64,000 nucleotides of DNA from positions 10,421 to 74,420 of the forward strand of contig CAYLYS010000003.1 of NCBI GenBank assembly GCA_964388175.1. Reading direction: 5' to 3'. Origin of the DNA: JAITWN01 sp964388175 (GTDB lineage Bacteria; Pseudomonadota; Gammaproteobacteria; SZUA-140). A program made the position numbers and the translations under genes. Below the pieces are notes generated by a model. The model saw only the letters and a program-made list of their open reading frames with translations. It did not search any database and had not been told where the DNA came from. Positions 19,235 through 27,820 of this stretch are shown here, in pieces (within the stretch, counting starts at the first letter, position 1; every line of letters begins with the position of its first letter).

Positions 19235-19495
19235 TCAGTGTGAATGGTCGTGCGGTTCGTGATCGTGACCCTGGTGGGAATGATCATGGGCACCCAGCTC
19301 GGAGTCCTTGTGGCTATGTCCGTGATCCGCATCTTTGCCGTGGTCGTGAGCGTGCGTATGGCTGTGATCATGGCCATGGGAATGCTCGTGTTGGTGCTGG
19401 TGCGCGTGGCGCGTGCCATCGCCATGGACATGATCGTGTTCATGCTCATGTTTGTGTTCATGCTGGTGGCTGTGGTCGTGTTTGTGATCACCCAT
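19235..19495 (-). CDS. small histidine-rich protein, probable metal binder
   Basis: An 86-residue protein in which 34 residues are histidine, mostly alternating with Asp, Glu, Ser, Gln or Lys (starts MGDHKHDHSHQHEHKHEHEH). There is no cysteine, no signal peptide and no membrane segment. AAGGAG stands seven bases before the ATG, which makes this frame more credible than the hydrophobic opposite-strand frame created by the same repeats. Composition resembles His-rich nickel/zinc storage peptides and the loops of CDF or ZIP transporters, so binding of Zn, Ni, Co or Cu is likely. No metal transporter or regulator is adjacent. Function is inferred from composition alone. Confidence 0.65.
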   Translation of the reverse strand: MGDHKHDHSHQHEHKHEHEHDHVHGDGTRHAHQHQHEHSHGHDHSHTHAHDHGKDADHGHSHKDSELGAHDHSHQGHDHEPHDHSH

Positions 19496-19560
19496 CGTTT
19501 TCTCTCCTTGAGTTGTATGTCAGCAGTGGACGCTGCATAGCGTGGCCGGCATGGCCCACG

Positions 19561-19767
19561 TCATTTTCTGCGCAGAAAATGGGCTTTGCGCAAGGGAATG
19601 ACGCGACCATCCCACGATACTAGAAACGGCCCCTGGCCGCGACTCGTCCGGAAACCATCGTGCGCAGCGGCGTCTATCGGGTTGAGTGATCGGCAGCGCT
19701 GCTGAGTGACTGAAGGGCGGGTGGAAAAAAAACGCTGCCGGAAACGCCCAAGCAATGATTGCTGCAT
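19561..19767 (-). CDS. possible small protein, unknown
   Basis: A 68-residue frame starting MQQSLLGRFRQRFFSTRPSV with a strong GGGAGGG ribosome site six bases before the ATG. The product is basic and has no motif I recognise. It could be a real short gene or a chance frame in an intergenic region; it follows the BI-1 gene in the same direction, beyond that gene's terminator. Confidence 0.3.
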   Translation of the reverse strand: MQQSLLGRFRQRFFSTRPSVTQQRCRSLNPIDAAAHDGFRTSRGQGPFLVSWDGRVIPLRKAHFLRRK

Positions 19768-19863
19768 GATATTCCCTCCCGGACTGGCGACACGGTCAGC
19801 GTAACAGGGGCGTGAGATGAAATCAATAAATACTCCTACCGCGGTGAACTTGCCGTCTCGCTT

Positions 19864-19894
19864 AAAACGAAAGCCCCGCAGAGCGGGGCTTTCG
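19864..19894 (-). terminator. intrinsic terminator of the BI-1/YccA gene
   Basis: Perfect 12-base stem CGAAAGCCCCGC (19868-19879) with GCGGGGCTTTCG (19883-19894) and a three-base loop. On the minus strand it is followed by TTTT (19867-19864), placing it correctly 50 bases after the membrane-protein gene. Confidence 0.85.
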
Positions 19895-19940
19895 ATGAGA
19901 GACGCTGAAACCCGGGAGCTTGCCGGGTTTGTCGGCTGTT

Positions 19941-20600
19941 TCAGTCGTCGCCGCCGAAAGCACCGAGCAGATGCAGCAAGCTGGTGAACAGATTGTAAAT
20001 GCTGACATACAGGGCAACGGTAGCGAGGATGTAGTTGTCTTCACCGCCATGCACGAGCTGGCTGGTCTGGAACAGGATATATCCGGACATCAGCAGGATG
20101 AACATCGCCGATACCGCCAGACCGACCGCCGGCAGAGAAAAGATCGCCGCGCCCAGGCCGGCCAGGAAGGCGACCAGAATGCCGACGAAAAGAAAGCCGC
20201 CAAGGAAGCTGAAGTCCTTGCGGGTGGTGAGCGCATAGGCGGAAAGCCCGAGGAAGATCACGCCGGTGCCGCCGAGCGCCGTCATCACCAGTTGGCCGCC
20301 GTTGGGCAGCGCCAGATAGTGGTTCAGGATCGGTCCCAGGGTCAGACCCATGAACCCGGTAAGGGCGAACACGGAGGCCAAACCCCAGGCGCTGTTGCGC
20401 AGGCGGTAAGTCAGGAACAGCAGGCCGAAATAGCCCAGCAAGGTGAACAGCAGCCCGGGGTGGGGCAGCTTGTACGCCATCGATACGCCGGCAGTGACGG
20501 CGCTGAAGAGCAGGGTCATCGCCAACAGCGTGTACGTGTTGCGAATCAGCCTGTTTTCGCTCAGCACCGTAGGGCGTGCACGTGCGATGGTGTTCTGCAT
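19941..20600 (-). CDS. Bax inhibitor-1/YccA family membrane protein
   Basis: Inner-membrane protein of about 219 residues with seven hydrophobic segments. Family features include RNTYTLLAMTLLFSAVTAG at the N-terminus, the central ALTGFMGLTLGPIL, and a C-terminal YILATVALYVSIYNLFTSLL ending in acidic residues (GGDD), the position of the pH-sensing aspartates in this family. In E. coli, YccA modulates the FtsH protease; hflK/hflC, which also bind FtsH, lie 4 kb away. The ATG at 20600 is preceded by GAGGAGG nine bases upstream. A TTG three codons earlier is less likely. Confidence 0.9.
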   Translation of the reverse strand: MQNTIARARPTVLSENRLIRNTYTLLAMTLLFSAVTAGVSMAYKLPHPGLLFTLLGYFGLLFLTYRLRNSAWGLASVFALTGFMGLTLGPILNHYLALPNGGQLVMTALGGTGVIFLGLSAYALTTRKDFSFLGGFLFVGILVAFLAGLGAAIFSLPAVGLAVSAMFILLMSGYILFQTSQLVHGGEDNYILATVALYVSIYNLFTSLLHLLGAFGGDD

Positions 20601-20782
20601 GGACTTCAACCTCCTCGGAAATAAATGGTCTTTTGCGAATATATAGGCTGCGGCGGGTGCTTACAAGGGCGCGGGGTTCCGGAGGGCCCCGGATGAGTCT
20701 GGTAGGCGGGCCTGGGGAGGGCGCTGTCGCCGAGGGGCGTTTATTGTAGAATGGCCGGCCCGGCGCCGCGCGCCGGGTGTGC

Positions 20783-20870
20783 GGAGAGGTGGCTGAGCGG
20801 TCGAAAGCGGCGGTCTTGAAAACCGTTGACTCGCAAGGGTCCGGGGGTTCGAATCCCTCCCTCTCCGCCA
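20783..20870 (+). tRNA. tRNA-Ser (anticodon UGA)
   Basis: Class II tRNA of 88 bases with encoded CCA. Acceptor GGAGAGG pairs with CCTCTCC, discriminator is G, as in serine tRNAs. The anticodon loop is CTTGAAA inside CGGT/ACCG, giving UGA. A long variable arm (GACTCGCAAGGGTC) and GGTTCGAATCC T-arm are present. Confidence 0.97.
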
Positions 20871-21281
20871 TTTCTCTCCCTTGAGCGGGCACGGTATGCG
20901 CTATTCCTCACCGCCGGCGTTTGGAGCGGCGGGAGGAACTTCGACCTCATGATCCGAAGCGCTGATTCAATCCGGCAGGCATCACGGTTCATGATCACGA
21001 TGCTGATCGGTTGGTCGATTCCCGGCGGGCTGCAAGGTGGTCGAGTTGATCATGACGGTGATCATACTGACGAGCGACACGCATCTGAGCGGGTCGGTTT
21101 CGGGCATCAGTCATCGTTTCTGATTGGCAAACGAAAGTGCCGAGGACGTCTGTCAATCGGCGCCCGAAACGGGCCCGCTCCATGGTGGAGAGATCGAAAG
21201 GGCTATGGCGCAGACTATCGTTTTCATTTTCGCCGTTTTCTGTCCATTACTCCTACAATATTCCCGACTATCCCGCTGTCG
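20871..21281 (+). other. intergenic region after tRNA-Ser
   Basis: About 410 bases without a gene I can support. Open frames on both strands are short, have no ribosome sites and no recognisable sequence. No T-run terminator is visible directly after the tRNA. Several GATCATGA-type short palindromes occur near 20990-21065 but no larger structure. Confidence 0.35.
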
Positions 21282-21371
21282 TCAGGCCGCCAGGAAGACT
21301 CCCATCGCCAGCCAGCCGGTGAACAGTGCTATGAGTCCGAATACCACAAAATACAGAGGGTTGTATCGCAT
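21282..21371 (-). CDS. 29-residue single-pass membrane peptide
   Basis: Very short gene below normal calling limits. The product, MRYNPLYFVVFGLIALF followed by TGWLAMGVFLAA, is almost wholly one hydrophobic helix with a positively charged N-terminus, the layout of small regulatory or accessory membrane proteins. AAGGAGGT lies just before the ATG (short spacing of about four bases to the GGAGG core). It is divergent from miaA. No family recognised; the evidence is the ribosome site plus the clean hydrophobic reading. Confidence 0.5.
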   Translation of the reverse strand: MRYNPLYFVVFGLIALFTGWLAMGVFLAA

Positions 21372-21508
21372 ATGACCTCCTTGTCGCCAAGGCGGCGACG
21401 CTGCTGCGTATCCCTCCCTCGTCCCATCGATATGGGGGCGGTTTCGCCGTCTTCAAAGCGCCATAAAGCGCCATCGGATCGGCGCGTGTGCCGTGTCGGA
21501 GTGCTGGC

Positions 21509-22441
21509 GTGCGCGTGATTTTTCTCACCGGTCCGACGGCGAGCGGCAAGACCGATCTGGCGCTGGCGATCGCGCGCCGTTTCCCCTGCGAACTCATCAG
21601 CGTCGATTCCGCCATGGTTTATCGCGGCATGGATATCGGTACCGCCAAGCCGGATGCCGATACGCTGCGCCAAGTGCCGCACCGGCTCATCGATATATGC
21701 GATCCTGCCGAGGCCTATTCGGCGGCGCGCTTCCGCACCGACGCCCTGCGTGAAATCGAGGCGGTGCAGCGCAGCGGACGGCTGCCTCTGCTGGTCGGCG
21801 GCACCATGCTGTATTTTCGGGCGCTGCAGCAGGGGCTGTCGGATCTGCCGGCTGCCGACGCCGCGCTGCGCGCGCGGCTGGAGCGTGAAGCCGAGGAACT
21901 GGGGTGGGCGGCACTGCATGCGCGTCTGGCGCGCCTCGATCCGGCTGCCGCAGCGCGTATCCATCCCAACGATCCGCAGCGCATTCAGCGTGCGCTGGAA
22001 GTGTGCGAGCTCACCGGACGTCCGCTGAGTGAGCTGCAGCGTGCGGACGAAACTGAACCCATGCCCTTCGACGCGGTCAAATTGCACATCCTGCCCACCG
22101 ATCGCGCCGATCTGCACGACCGTATCGAGGTGCGTTTTCACCGCATGATCGATGAGGGTCTGCTGGCCGAAGTCGAGGCCTTGCACGCGCGGGGAGATCT
22201 GGATCCGGCGTTGCCGGCGCTGCGCGCTGTCGGTTACCGCCAGCTTTGGCAGTATCTCGACGGCGCACTGGATTATCGGCAGGCGGTGCAGGCCGCGATC
22301 ACCGCGACCCGCCAGCTGGCCAAGCGCCAGATGACGTGGATGCGGGCGGAGCGGGACGCGGTCGTTTTTCCCGCCGACGGCGCCCGATCGGAGGACAAGG
22401 TATTGAAATATGTACAGGCGGTCACTCATTATCAGGCGTAA
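21509..22441 (+). CDS. miaA: tRNA dimethylallyltransferase
   Basis: Adds an isopentenyl group to A37 of tRNAs reading UNN codons. The 310-residue protein has the P-loop FLTGPTASGKTDLALAIA, the family segment LISVDSAMVYRGMDIGTAKP, and LLVGGTMLYFRALQQGL. The C-terminal TRQLAKRQMTWMR motif is intact. I use GTG at 21509 because GGAG is seven bases upstream and homologues start here. It heads the miaA-hfq-hflX-hflK-hflC cluster, as in E. coli. Confidence 0.96.
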   Translation: MRVIFLTGPTASGKTDLALAIARRFPCELISVDSAMVYRGMDIGTAKPDADTLRQVPHRLIDICDPAEAYSAARFRTDALREIEAVQRSGRLPLLVGGTMLYFRALQQGLSDLPAADAALRARLEREAEELGWAALHARLARLDPAAAARIHPNDPQRIQRALEVCELTGRPLSELQRADETEPMPFDAVKLHILPTDRADLHDRIEVRFHRMIDEGLLAEVEALHARGDLDPALPALRAVGYRQLWQYLDGALDYRQAVQAAITATRQLAKRQMTWMRAERDAVVFPADGARSEDKVLKYVQAVTHYQA

Positions 22442-22458
22442 TGGTTAAATGCTAGAAT
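22429..22458 (+). promoter_or_regulatory. putative hfq promoter inside the end of miaA
   Basis: TTATCA at 22429-22434 and TAGAAT at 22453-22458 with 18 bases between, 111 bases before the hfq start. Internal promoters for hfq within miaA are known in E. coli. Confidence 0.45.
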
Positions 22459-22568
22459 GCTGCGACAGAGTGTCGAGAAAAGCCGGGATAGGCCGTCATC
22501 GACTCTGGAGTATCCATTCGGATCAAGCGGGTTCGAATCAGGCGGGCAAGAATAAGGAGAAATCAAGA

Positions 22569-22811
22569 ATGGCCAAGGGGCAGAGTTTACAGGACCCTTT
22601 TTTGAATGCACTGCGCAAGGAACATGTGCCAGTGTCTATTTACCTGGTCAACGGCATCAAGCTGCAGGGGCAGGTCGAGTCCTTCGACCAGTTCGTCGTG
22701 CTGCTGAAGAATTCCGTCAGCCAGATGGTGTACAAACACGCGATTTCCACCATCGTGCCCGCGCGCAACATCAAGGCTTTGCTATCTGATGATGCCAATG
22801 GCGGCAGCTGA
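22569..22811 (+). CDS. hfq: RNA chaperone Hfq
   Basis: Hexameric Sm-like protein that pairs small RNAs with mRNAs. The 80-residue protein contains Sm1 (VPVSIYLVNGIKLQGQVESFDQFVVLL) and Sm2 with the YKHAISTIVP motif. The usual MAKGQSLQDPFLNALRKE start is exact. The C-terminal tail is short (about ten residues after the Sm core) compared with E. coli, as is common outside the enterics. AAGGAGA lies upstream. Confidence 0.98.
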   Translation: MAKGQSLQDPFLNALRKEHVPVSIYLVNGIKLQGQVESFDQFVVLLKNSVSQMVYKHAISTIVPARNIKALLSDDANGGS

Positions 22812-22840
22812 AGGCATCCGCACAGGAGGATACCGTCCTT

Positions 22841-24220
22841 TTGTTTGAGCGACCTCAGGCGGGTACGCGAGCGATACTCGTTCAGCTCGATCTGCGTTCC
22901 GACAGGAAGCGGGAGAGCCGGGAAGAGTTCCACCAGCTTGCGGTGTCCGCTGGCGTCATGCCGGTCGCCGCGCTCGGCGGCACGCGCGACCGGCCCGACC
23001 CACGGCTCTTCGTCGGCGCGGGCAAGGCCGAGGAGATCCTGCAGCGGGTGCAGGAGACGGAGGCCGAACTGGTCCTGTTCAATCATGCGCTCACGCCGGT
23101 GCAGGAACGCAATCTCGAGCGCGAACTGAAGTGCCGCGTGCTCGACCGCACCGGCCTCATCCTCGACATCTTCGCCCAGCGTGCGCGGACCTTCGAAGGC
23201 AAGCTGCAGGTCGAACTGGCGCAGCTCAAGCATCTGGCCACGCGCCTGGTGCGTGGCTGGTCGCATCTGGAACGGCAGAAGGGCGGTATCGGTCTGCGGG
23301 GTCCGGGTGAAACCCAGCTCGAAACCGACCGCCGCCTGATCGGCAAGCGCATACGCCAGCTCAACAAGCGCATCGAAGGTGTGCGACGTCACCGTGAACT
23401 GAGCCGGCGTTCCCGCCGCAAGGCGACGGTGTACGGTGTTTCTCTGGTCGGATACACCAACGCGGGCAAGTCGACCCTGTTCAACCGCCTCACCGGCGCC
23501 GGGGTCTACCAGGCCGATCAGCTGTTCGCAACGCTCGATCCGACGCTGCGCCGCCTGGAACTGCCGGGCATGGCGGACGTGGTGCTTGCCGACACGGTGG
23601 GTTTCATCAGCGATCTGCCGCCCGATCTGGTCGCCGCTTTCCATGCCACCCTGGAAGAAACCCTGGAAGCGGATGTGCTGCTGCACGTCATTGACGCGCA
23701 CGACGAGGAGCATGCCGCCCAGATCGAGGAAGTGAACAGCATACTGGTCGATATCGGCGCGCAGCAGATTCCGCAGATCGAGGTGTACAACAAGATCGAT
23801 CTGCGCGAGGATGATCATCCTCGCGTCGATTACGATGCGGCGGGGCGGCCGAAACGGGTGTGGCTGTCGGCGCGCGACGGTCGCGGCGTCGATCTGCTGC
23901 GCACCGCGGTCGCACAGTTGCTGCAGTCCCTGCATAATGACGGCGCCGGCAATGGCGCCATGAGTGGGGCAGCAAAGCCGTTCCAGGTCCGCCTGCAGCC
24001 TGGCGCCGGGCGTATCCATGCGCGTCTGCATGCCTGGAAGGCGGTGCAGCATGAACAGACCAACGAACAGGGGGAATGGCTCGTCGATGCGCTGCTGACA
24101 CCCGCCATGCGTGACTATCTGTGCGCTCAGGAGGGTTGTGAGATCGGTGTCAAAGACGACGCCGGCGAGCTTGTCGCTTGCGGCGAAACCGCCAGCACCC
24201 TAAAATCTGCGACCGGATGA
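22841..24220 (+). CDS. hflX: ribosome-associated GTPase HflX
   Basis: GTPase that splits stalled or heat-damaged ribosomes. The 459-residue product has the N-terminal HflX domain (ending ETQLETDRRLIGKRI, including the GGxGxRGPGE motif), then the G domain: G1 VGYTNAGKSTLFN, G3 DTVGFISDLP, and G4 as NKID. The start is TTG at 22841 with AGGAGG 11 bases upstream, giving the LFERPQAGTRAILVQ N-terminus that matches homologues. It follows hfq by 29 bases. Confidence 0.95.
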   Translation: MFERPQAGTRAILVQLDLRSDRKRESREEFHQLAVSAGVMPVAALGGTRDRPDPRLFVGAGKAEEILQRVQETEAELVLFNHALTPVQERNLERELKCRVLDRTGLILDIFAQRARTFEGKLQVELAQLKHLATRLVRGWSHLERQKGGIGLRGPGETQLETDRRLIGKRIRQLNKRIEGVRRHRELSRRSRRKATVYGVSLVGYTNAGKSTLFNRLTGAGVYQADQLFATLDPTLRRLELPGMADVVLADTVGFISDLPPDLVAAFHATLEETLEADVLLHVIDAHDEEHAAQIEEVNSILVDIGAQQIPQIEVYNKIDLREDDHPRVDYDAAGRPKRVWLSARDGRGVDLLRTAVAQLLQSLHNDGAGNGAMSGAAKPFQVRLQPGAGRIHARLHAWKAVQHEQTNEQGEWLVDALLTPAMRDYLCAQEGCEIGVKDDAGELVACGETASTLKSATG

Positions 24221-24277
24221 ATCAATAATTTCAAAAATATGAAACCGTTGGAAGAATCGAAAGCACAGGGGCAGGAA

Positions 24278-25528
24278 ATGGCATGGAACGAGCCTGGCGG
24301 CCCCAGGGGCGGCAAGGATCCTTGGAGTGGCCGCGGTGGTGGTGATGGCCAGCAGCAGGGACCGCCGGATCTCGACGAGGTCGTGCGCAAACTGCAGGAG
24401 AAGTTCAGCGGCCTGTTCGGTGGCGGTCGGCGTGGCGGTAGCGGCGGCGGCAAGGGCAGCGGCCGGGCGGCATCGTTCAGCATAGGCACCATCATCCTCG
24501 TGCTGCTTGGCCTGTGGGGATTGTCCGGCTTCTATATCGTCACCGAAGGCAGCCAGGGCGTGGTGCTCCGCTTCGGCCAGTACCAGCAATCGGTCGGTTC
24601 CGGCCTGCACTGGCATATCCCTTATCCCGTCGAGTCGGTGGATCTCGTCGACGTTGACGACTTCGACCGACTCGACGAGATCCGCACCGCCGAGATCGGC
24701 TATCGTTCCGGCGCCGGCCCCCAGGGCGCACGCGCACTGGCGCGCGAGGCACTGATGCTGACCCAGGACGAGAACATCGTCGACATCAAGCTGGCGATCC
24801 AGTACCGGGTCAAGGACGCGCGGGATTATCTCTTCAACGTCGCCGATCCCGATCTCACTCTGGCGCAGGCGGCGGAAAGCTCGCTGCGCGAGATCATCGG
24901 CAAGAGCACCATGGATTTCGTGCTCACCGAAGGCCGCGCGGAAGTGGTGGCGCGGGTCAATACGCTGATCCAGGCGATCCTCGACAACTATCAGGCCGGC
25001 CTGCATCTGACCAGTGTGAACATGCAGGACGCCCAGCCGCCGGAAGAAGTGCAGCATGCCTTCGATGATGCGGTGAAGGCGCGCGAGGATGAGGAGCGCC
25101 TGCGCAACGAAGCCGAAACCTATTCCAACGATATCCTGCCGCGCGCACGCGGTCAGGCCGCCCGCGTCATCGAGGAGGCGAACGCCTACCAGGCGCAGAT
25201 GATCGCGCAGTCCGAAGGTGACGCGAGTCGTTTCACCCAGGTGCTGGCGGAGTACCGCCGTTCGCCCAGCATCATGCGCGAGCGCATGTATCTCGATACC
25301 ATTGAATCGATCATGAAGAATGTGAGCAAGGTGATAGTGGACGTGGAGGGTGGCAACAACATGCTGTTCCTGCCCATCGACCGTCTGATGAGCGGCGAGC
25401 TCGGTGCGCGCACCGACGGCGGCGCCGCAAGAAGCGGCACCGGCACCGGTGCGGCTGCGACGCCTCTGTTGAGGGACGATGCCGCGGAACGCGCGCGCGC
25501 CGCCTTGCGTGACCGGGGGGTACGCTGA
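24278..25528 (+). CDS. hflK: FtsH protease modulator HflK
   Basis: SPFH/band-7 membrane protein that assembles with HflC into a periplasmic cage around FtsH. The 416-residue protein starts MAWNEPGGPRGGKDPW as in E. coli, has a glycine-rich N-terminal tail, one membrane segment (IGTIIILVLLGLWGLSGFYIV near residue 70), and a band-7 domain with EGSQGVVLRFGQY. An ATG at 24239 would add 13 residues without homology. hflC starts on the last base of its stop codon. Confidence 0.95.
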   Translation: MAWNEPGGPRGGKDPWSGRGGGDGQQQGPPDLDEVVRKLQEKFSGLFGGGRRGGSGGGKGSGRAASFSIGTIILVLLGLWGLSGFYIVTEGSQGVVLRFGQYQQSVGSGLHWHIPYPVESVDLVDVDDFDRLDEIRTAEIGYRSGAGPQGARALAREALMLTQDENIVDIKLAIQYRVKDARDYLFNVADPDLTLAQAAESSLREIIGKSTMDFVLTEGRAEVVARVNTLIQAILDNYQAGLHLTSVNMQDAQPPEEVQHAFDDAVKAREDEERLRNEAETYSNDILPRARGQAARVIEEANAYQAQMIAQSEGDASRFTQVLAEYRRSPSIMRERMYLDTIESIMKNVSKVIVDVEGGNNMLFLPIDRLMSGELGARTDGGAARSGTGTGAAATPLLRDDAAERARAALRDRGVR

Positions 25529-26406
25529 TGGGACGCATCAACTCGATAGTCATCATCGTCGTCGCGGCGCTTCTGCTGCTGGCCTCGTTCTCCCTGTTCA
25601 CCGTGAAGGAATGGGAACGCGCCATTCTGTTCCAGTTTGGCGAGATCGTGCGTTCCGACTATGAACCGGGTCTGCACTTCAAGATTCCGGTGATCCAGAA
25701 CGTGCGCAAGTACAACGGCCGCATCATGACCATGGATGCCGCCGCCGAGCGCTATCTGACCGCGGAGAAGAAAAACCTCATCGTCGACGCCTTCGTCAAG
25801 TGGCGTATTCAGGACGTGCGGCGCTACTATACCGCGATGGGCGGCGACGAGACGCGCGCGCGCGATCGTCTGTCCCAGATCATCAAGGACGGGCTGCGTG
25901 CCGAATTCGGCAAGCGCACCGTGCAGGAAGTGGTGTCCGGCGAGCGGTCGGCGGTGATGGCCGTGCTGCAGGTCAATGCCGATGCCCAGGCCGCCCAGTT
26001 CGGCATCTCCATCATCGACGTGCGTCTGAAGCGCGTCGATCTGCCGGAAGACGTCAGCGCGTCGGTGTATCGCCGCATGGAAGCCGAGCGTGTACGTGTC
26101 GCCACCGATCTGCGTTCGCGCGGTGCGGAAGCGGCCGAACGCATCCGCGCCGATGCCGACCGCCAGCGCACCATCATCCTGGCGGAAGCGTATCGCGAAG
26201 CCGAGGAACTGCGCGGTACCGGCGACGCCCGCGCCGCCGAGATCTACAGCACCGCGTTCTCGGGAGATCCGGAGTTCTTCTCGTTCTATCGCAGCATCAA
26301 TGCCTATCGTTCCTCGTTCAGCGAGAAGAGCGATGTTTTGCTGCTCGATCCGGACAGCAGCTTCTTCAAGTATTTCCGCGACCCGGGCAAGAGCTCGGGT
26401 CGATGA
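25528..26406 (+). CDS. hflC: FtsH protease modulator HflC
   Basis: Partner of HflK, 292 residues. One N-terminal membrane helix (IVIIVVAALLLLASFSLFTV) is followed by the SPFH domain starting WERAILFQFGEIVRSDYEPGLHFKIP. The helical region includes RSRGAEAAERIRADADRQRT, typical of HflC, and the C-terminal DPDSSFFKYF motif. The TGATG overlap with hflK implies coupled translation and equal amounts of the two proteins. Confidence 0.96.
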   Translation: MGRINSIVIIVVAALLLLASFSLFTVKEWERAILFQFGEIVRSDYEPGLHFKIPVIQNVRKYNGRIMTMDAAAERYLTAEKKNLIVDAFVKWRIQDVRRYYTAMGGDETRARDRLSQIIKDGLRAEFGKRTVQEVVSGERSAVMAVLQVNADAQAAQFGISIIDVRLKRVDLPEDVSASVYRRMEAERVRVATDLRSRGAEAAERIRADADRQRTIILAEAYREAEELRGTGDARAAEIYSTAFSGDPEFFSFYRSINAYRSSFSEKSDVLLLDPDSSFFKYFRDPGKSSGR

Positions 26407-26463
26407 TCGCCTCGCTGCGCGTCTGATCGGCGCCGGACCATGAAAGGCGCCCGACTGGACGGA

Positions 26464-27657
26464 ATGAGCAACCGCTGGCTGTTGCCGGACGCGGTCGATG
26501 AATTTCTGCCGCCGCAGGCAGAAGCGCTCGAACGGCTGCGCCGCGAGCTGCTCGATATGTTTTTCAGCTGGGGGTATGAGCTCGTCATGCCCCCGCTGAT
26601 CGAGTATATCGAGTCGCTGCTGGTCGGCACCGGCAACGATCTCGACCTCGAAACCTTCAAGCTGATCGATCAGTCCACCGGGCGTCTGCTCGGCCTGCGT
26701 GCCGACATCACGCCCCAGGTCGCGCGCATCGATGCGCATCGCCTGCAGCGTCAGGGGCCGCAGCGGCTGTGCTATCTCGATCCCGTCGTGCGCACGCGGC
26801 GCAACGGTTTCGCCAGTTCGCGCAATCCGCTGCAGCTGGGCGCCGAACTCTACGGTCATGCCGGCATCGAAAGCGACATCGAAGTGCTGCGCCTGATGGT
26901 GCGTACGCTGCGGGTAGCCGGGCTGTCGCATTTCCACATCGATCTGGGGCACGTCGGTATCGTGCGTGCGCTGGCCCGCGAGGCTGGTCTCGATCAGACC
27001 CAGGAGTCATTCCTCTTCCACGCGCTGCAGCGCAAGGCGCGGCCGGAGATCGAATCCTATCTTGCCGGCCTCTCCATCGATACCGCCTGCCGGCGCCGCC
27101 TCATCGCCCTGGTCGATCTCAATGGCGGCGAGGGCGTGTTCGACGAGGCCCGCAGCCAATTGCGCGGTGCCGGACGCGAGGTCATGCAGGCGCTGGAATC
27201 ACTGCAGCAGATGGCCGAGGCGGCGCAATGCCAGTTTGCCACCATCGAGCTGCATTACGATCTCGCCGAACTGCGGGGCTACCGTTACCAGTCCGGTGTG
27301 GTGTTCGCCGCTTTCGTGCCGGGACACGGACGGGAAGTCGCTCGCGGCGGGCGCTATGACGATATCGGTCGCCTGTTTGGCCGCGCTCGTCCGGCGACCG
27401 GCTTCAGTACCGATCTCAAATCACTGCTGGCCTTGGGTTCAGCGCCCTCCGTGCGCCGCCGGGCGATCCTGGCGCCGCCATGGCGCGAGGACGACGCACT
27501 GCGGCGCCTGATCCGCACCCTGCGCGCGGATGGCGAGCGCGTCATCTATACGCTGCCAGGCCAGCAGATCGATCTCGCCGAGCTCGGTTGCGATCGCGTG
27601 ATCGAGCACCGCGACGGCAAATGGGTAGTGCTTCCCGCAGCGGACGCCCGCCAGTAG
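26464..27657 (+). CDS. hisZ: ATP phosphoribosyltransferase regulatory subunit HisZ
   Basis: Catalytically inactive HisRS paralogue that activates the short form of HisG in the first step of histidine synthesis. The protein starts MSNRWLLPDAVDEFLPPQA and has class II synthetase-like segments, for example SWGYELVMPPLIEYIESLL, RLLGLRADITPQVARI and RLCYLDPVVR. It is 397 residues. The hisG partner is not in the window. The position between hflC and purA is the one known in Pseudomonas. The frame allows an ATG eight codons earlier, at 26440. Confidence 0.93.
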   Translation: MSNRWLLPDAVDEFLPPQAEALERLRRELLDMFFSWGYELVMPPLIEYIESLLVGTGNDLDLETFKLIDQSTGRLLGLRADITPQVARIDAHRLQRQGPQRLCYLDPVVRTRRNGFASSRNPLQLGAELYGHAGIESDIEVLRLMVRTLRVAGLSHFHIDLGHVGIVRALAREAGLDQTQESFLFHALQRKARPEIESYLAGLSIDTACRRRLIALVDLNGGEGVFDEARSQLRGAGREVMQALESLQQMAEAAQCQFATIELHYDLAELRGYRYQSGVVFAAFVPGHGREVARGGRYDDIGRLFGRARPATGFSTDLKSLLALGSAPSVRRRAILAPPWREDDALRRLIRTLRADGERVIYTLPGQQIDLAELGCDRVIEHRDGKWVVLPAADARQ

Positions 27658-27820
27658 TTCCAAACCGTGAATGCCCGTCGCCGGGGGCGGTCGCCGACTG
27701 CCCCCGGCGACGCGCGCGCGGGCGGGGGAGGGAGTGCGCGTCCAGCGGGAGATTTTACCGCTTTGGCGGTGCATAATACGCGGCAGAGAGAATCGCGCCG
27801 ATCCGTTTTTTGGGGGAGAG

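Noticed and set aside
19244..19540. Plus-strand hydrophobic protein opposite the His-rich gene
   Set aside because: CAC/CAT codons read backward give Val and Met. The minus-strand frame has AAGGAG at good spacing, and the plus frame has none, so the His-rich reading is preferred.
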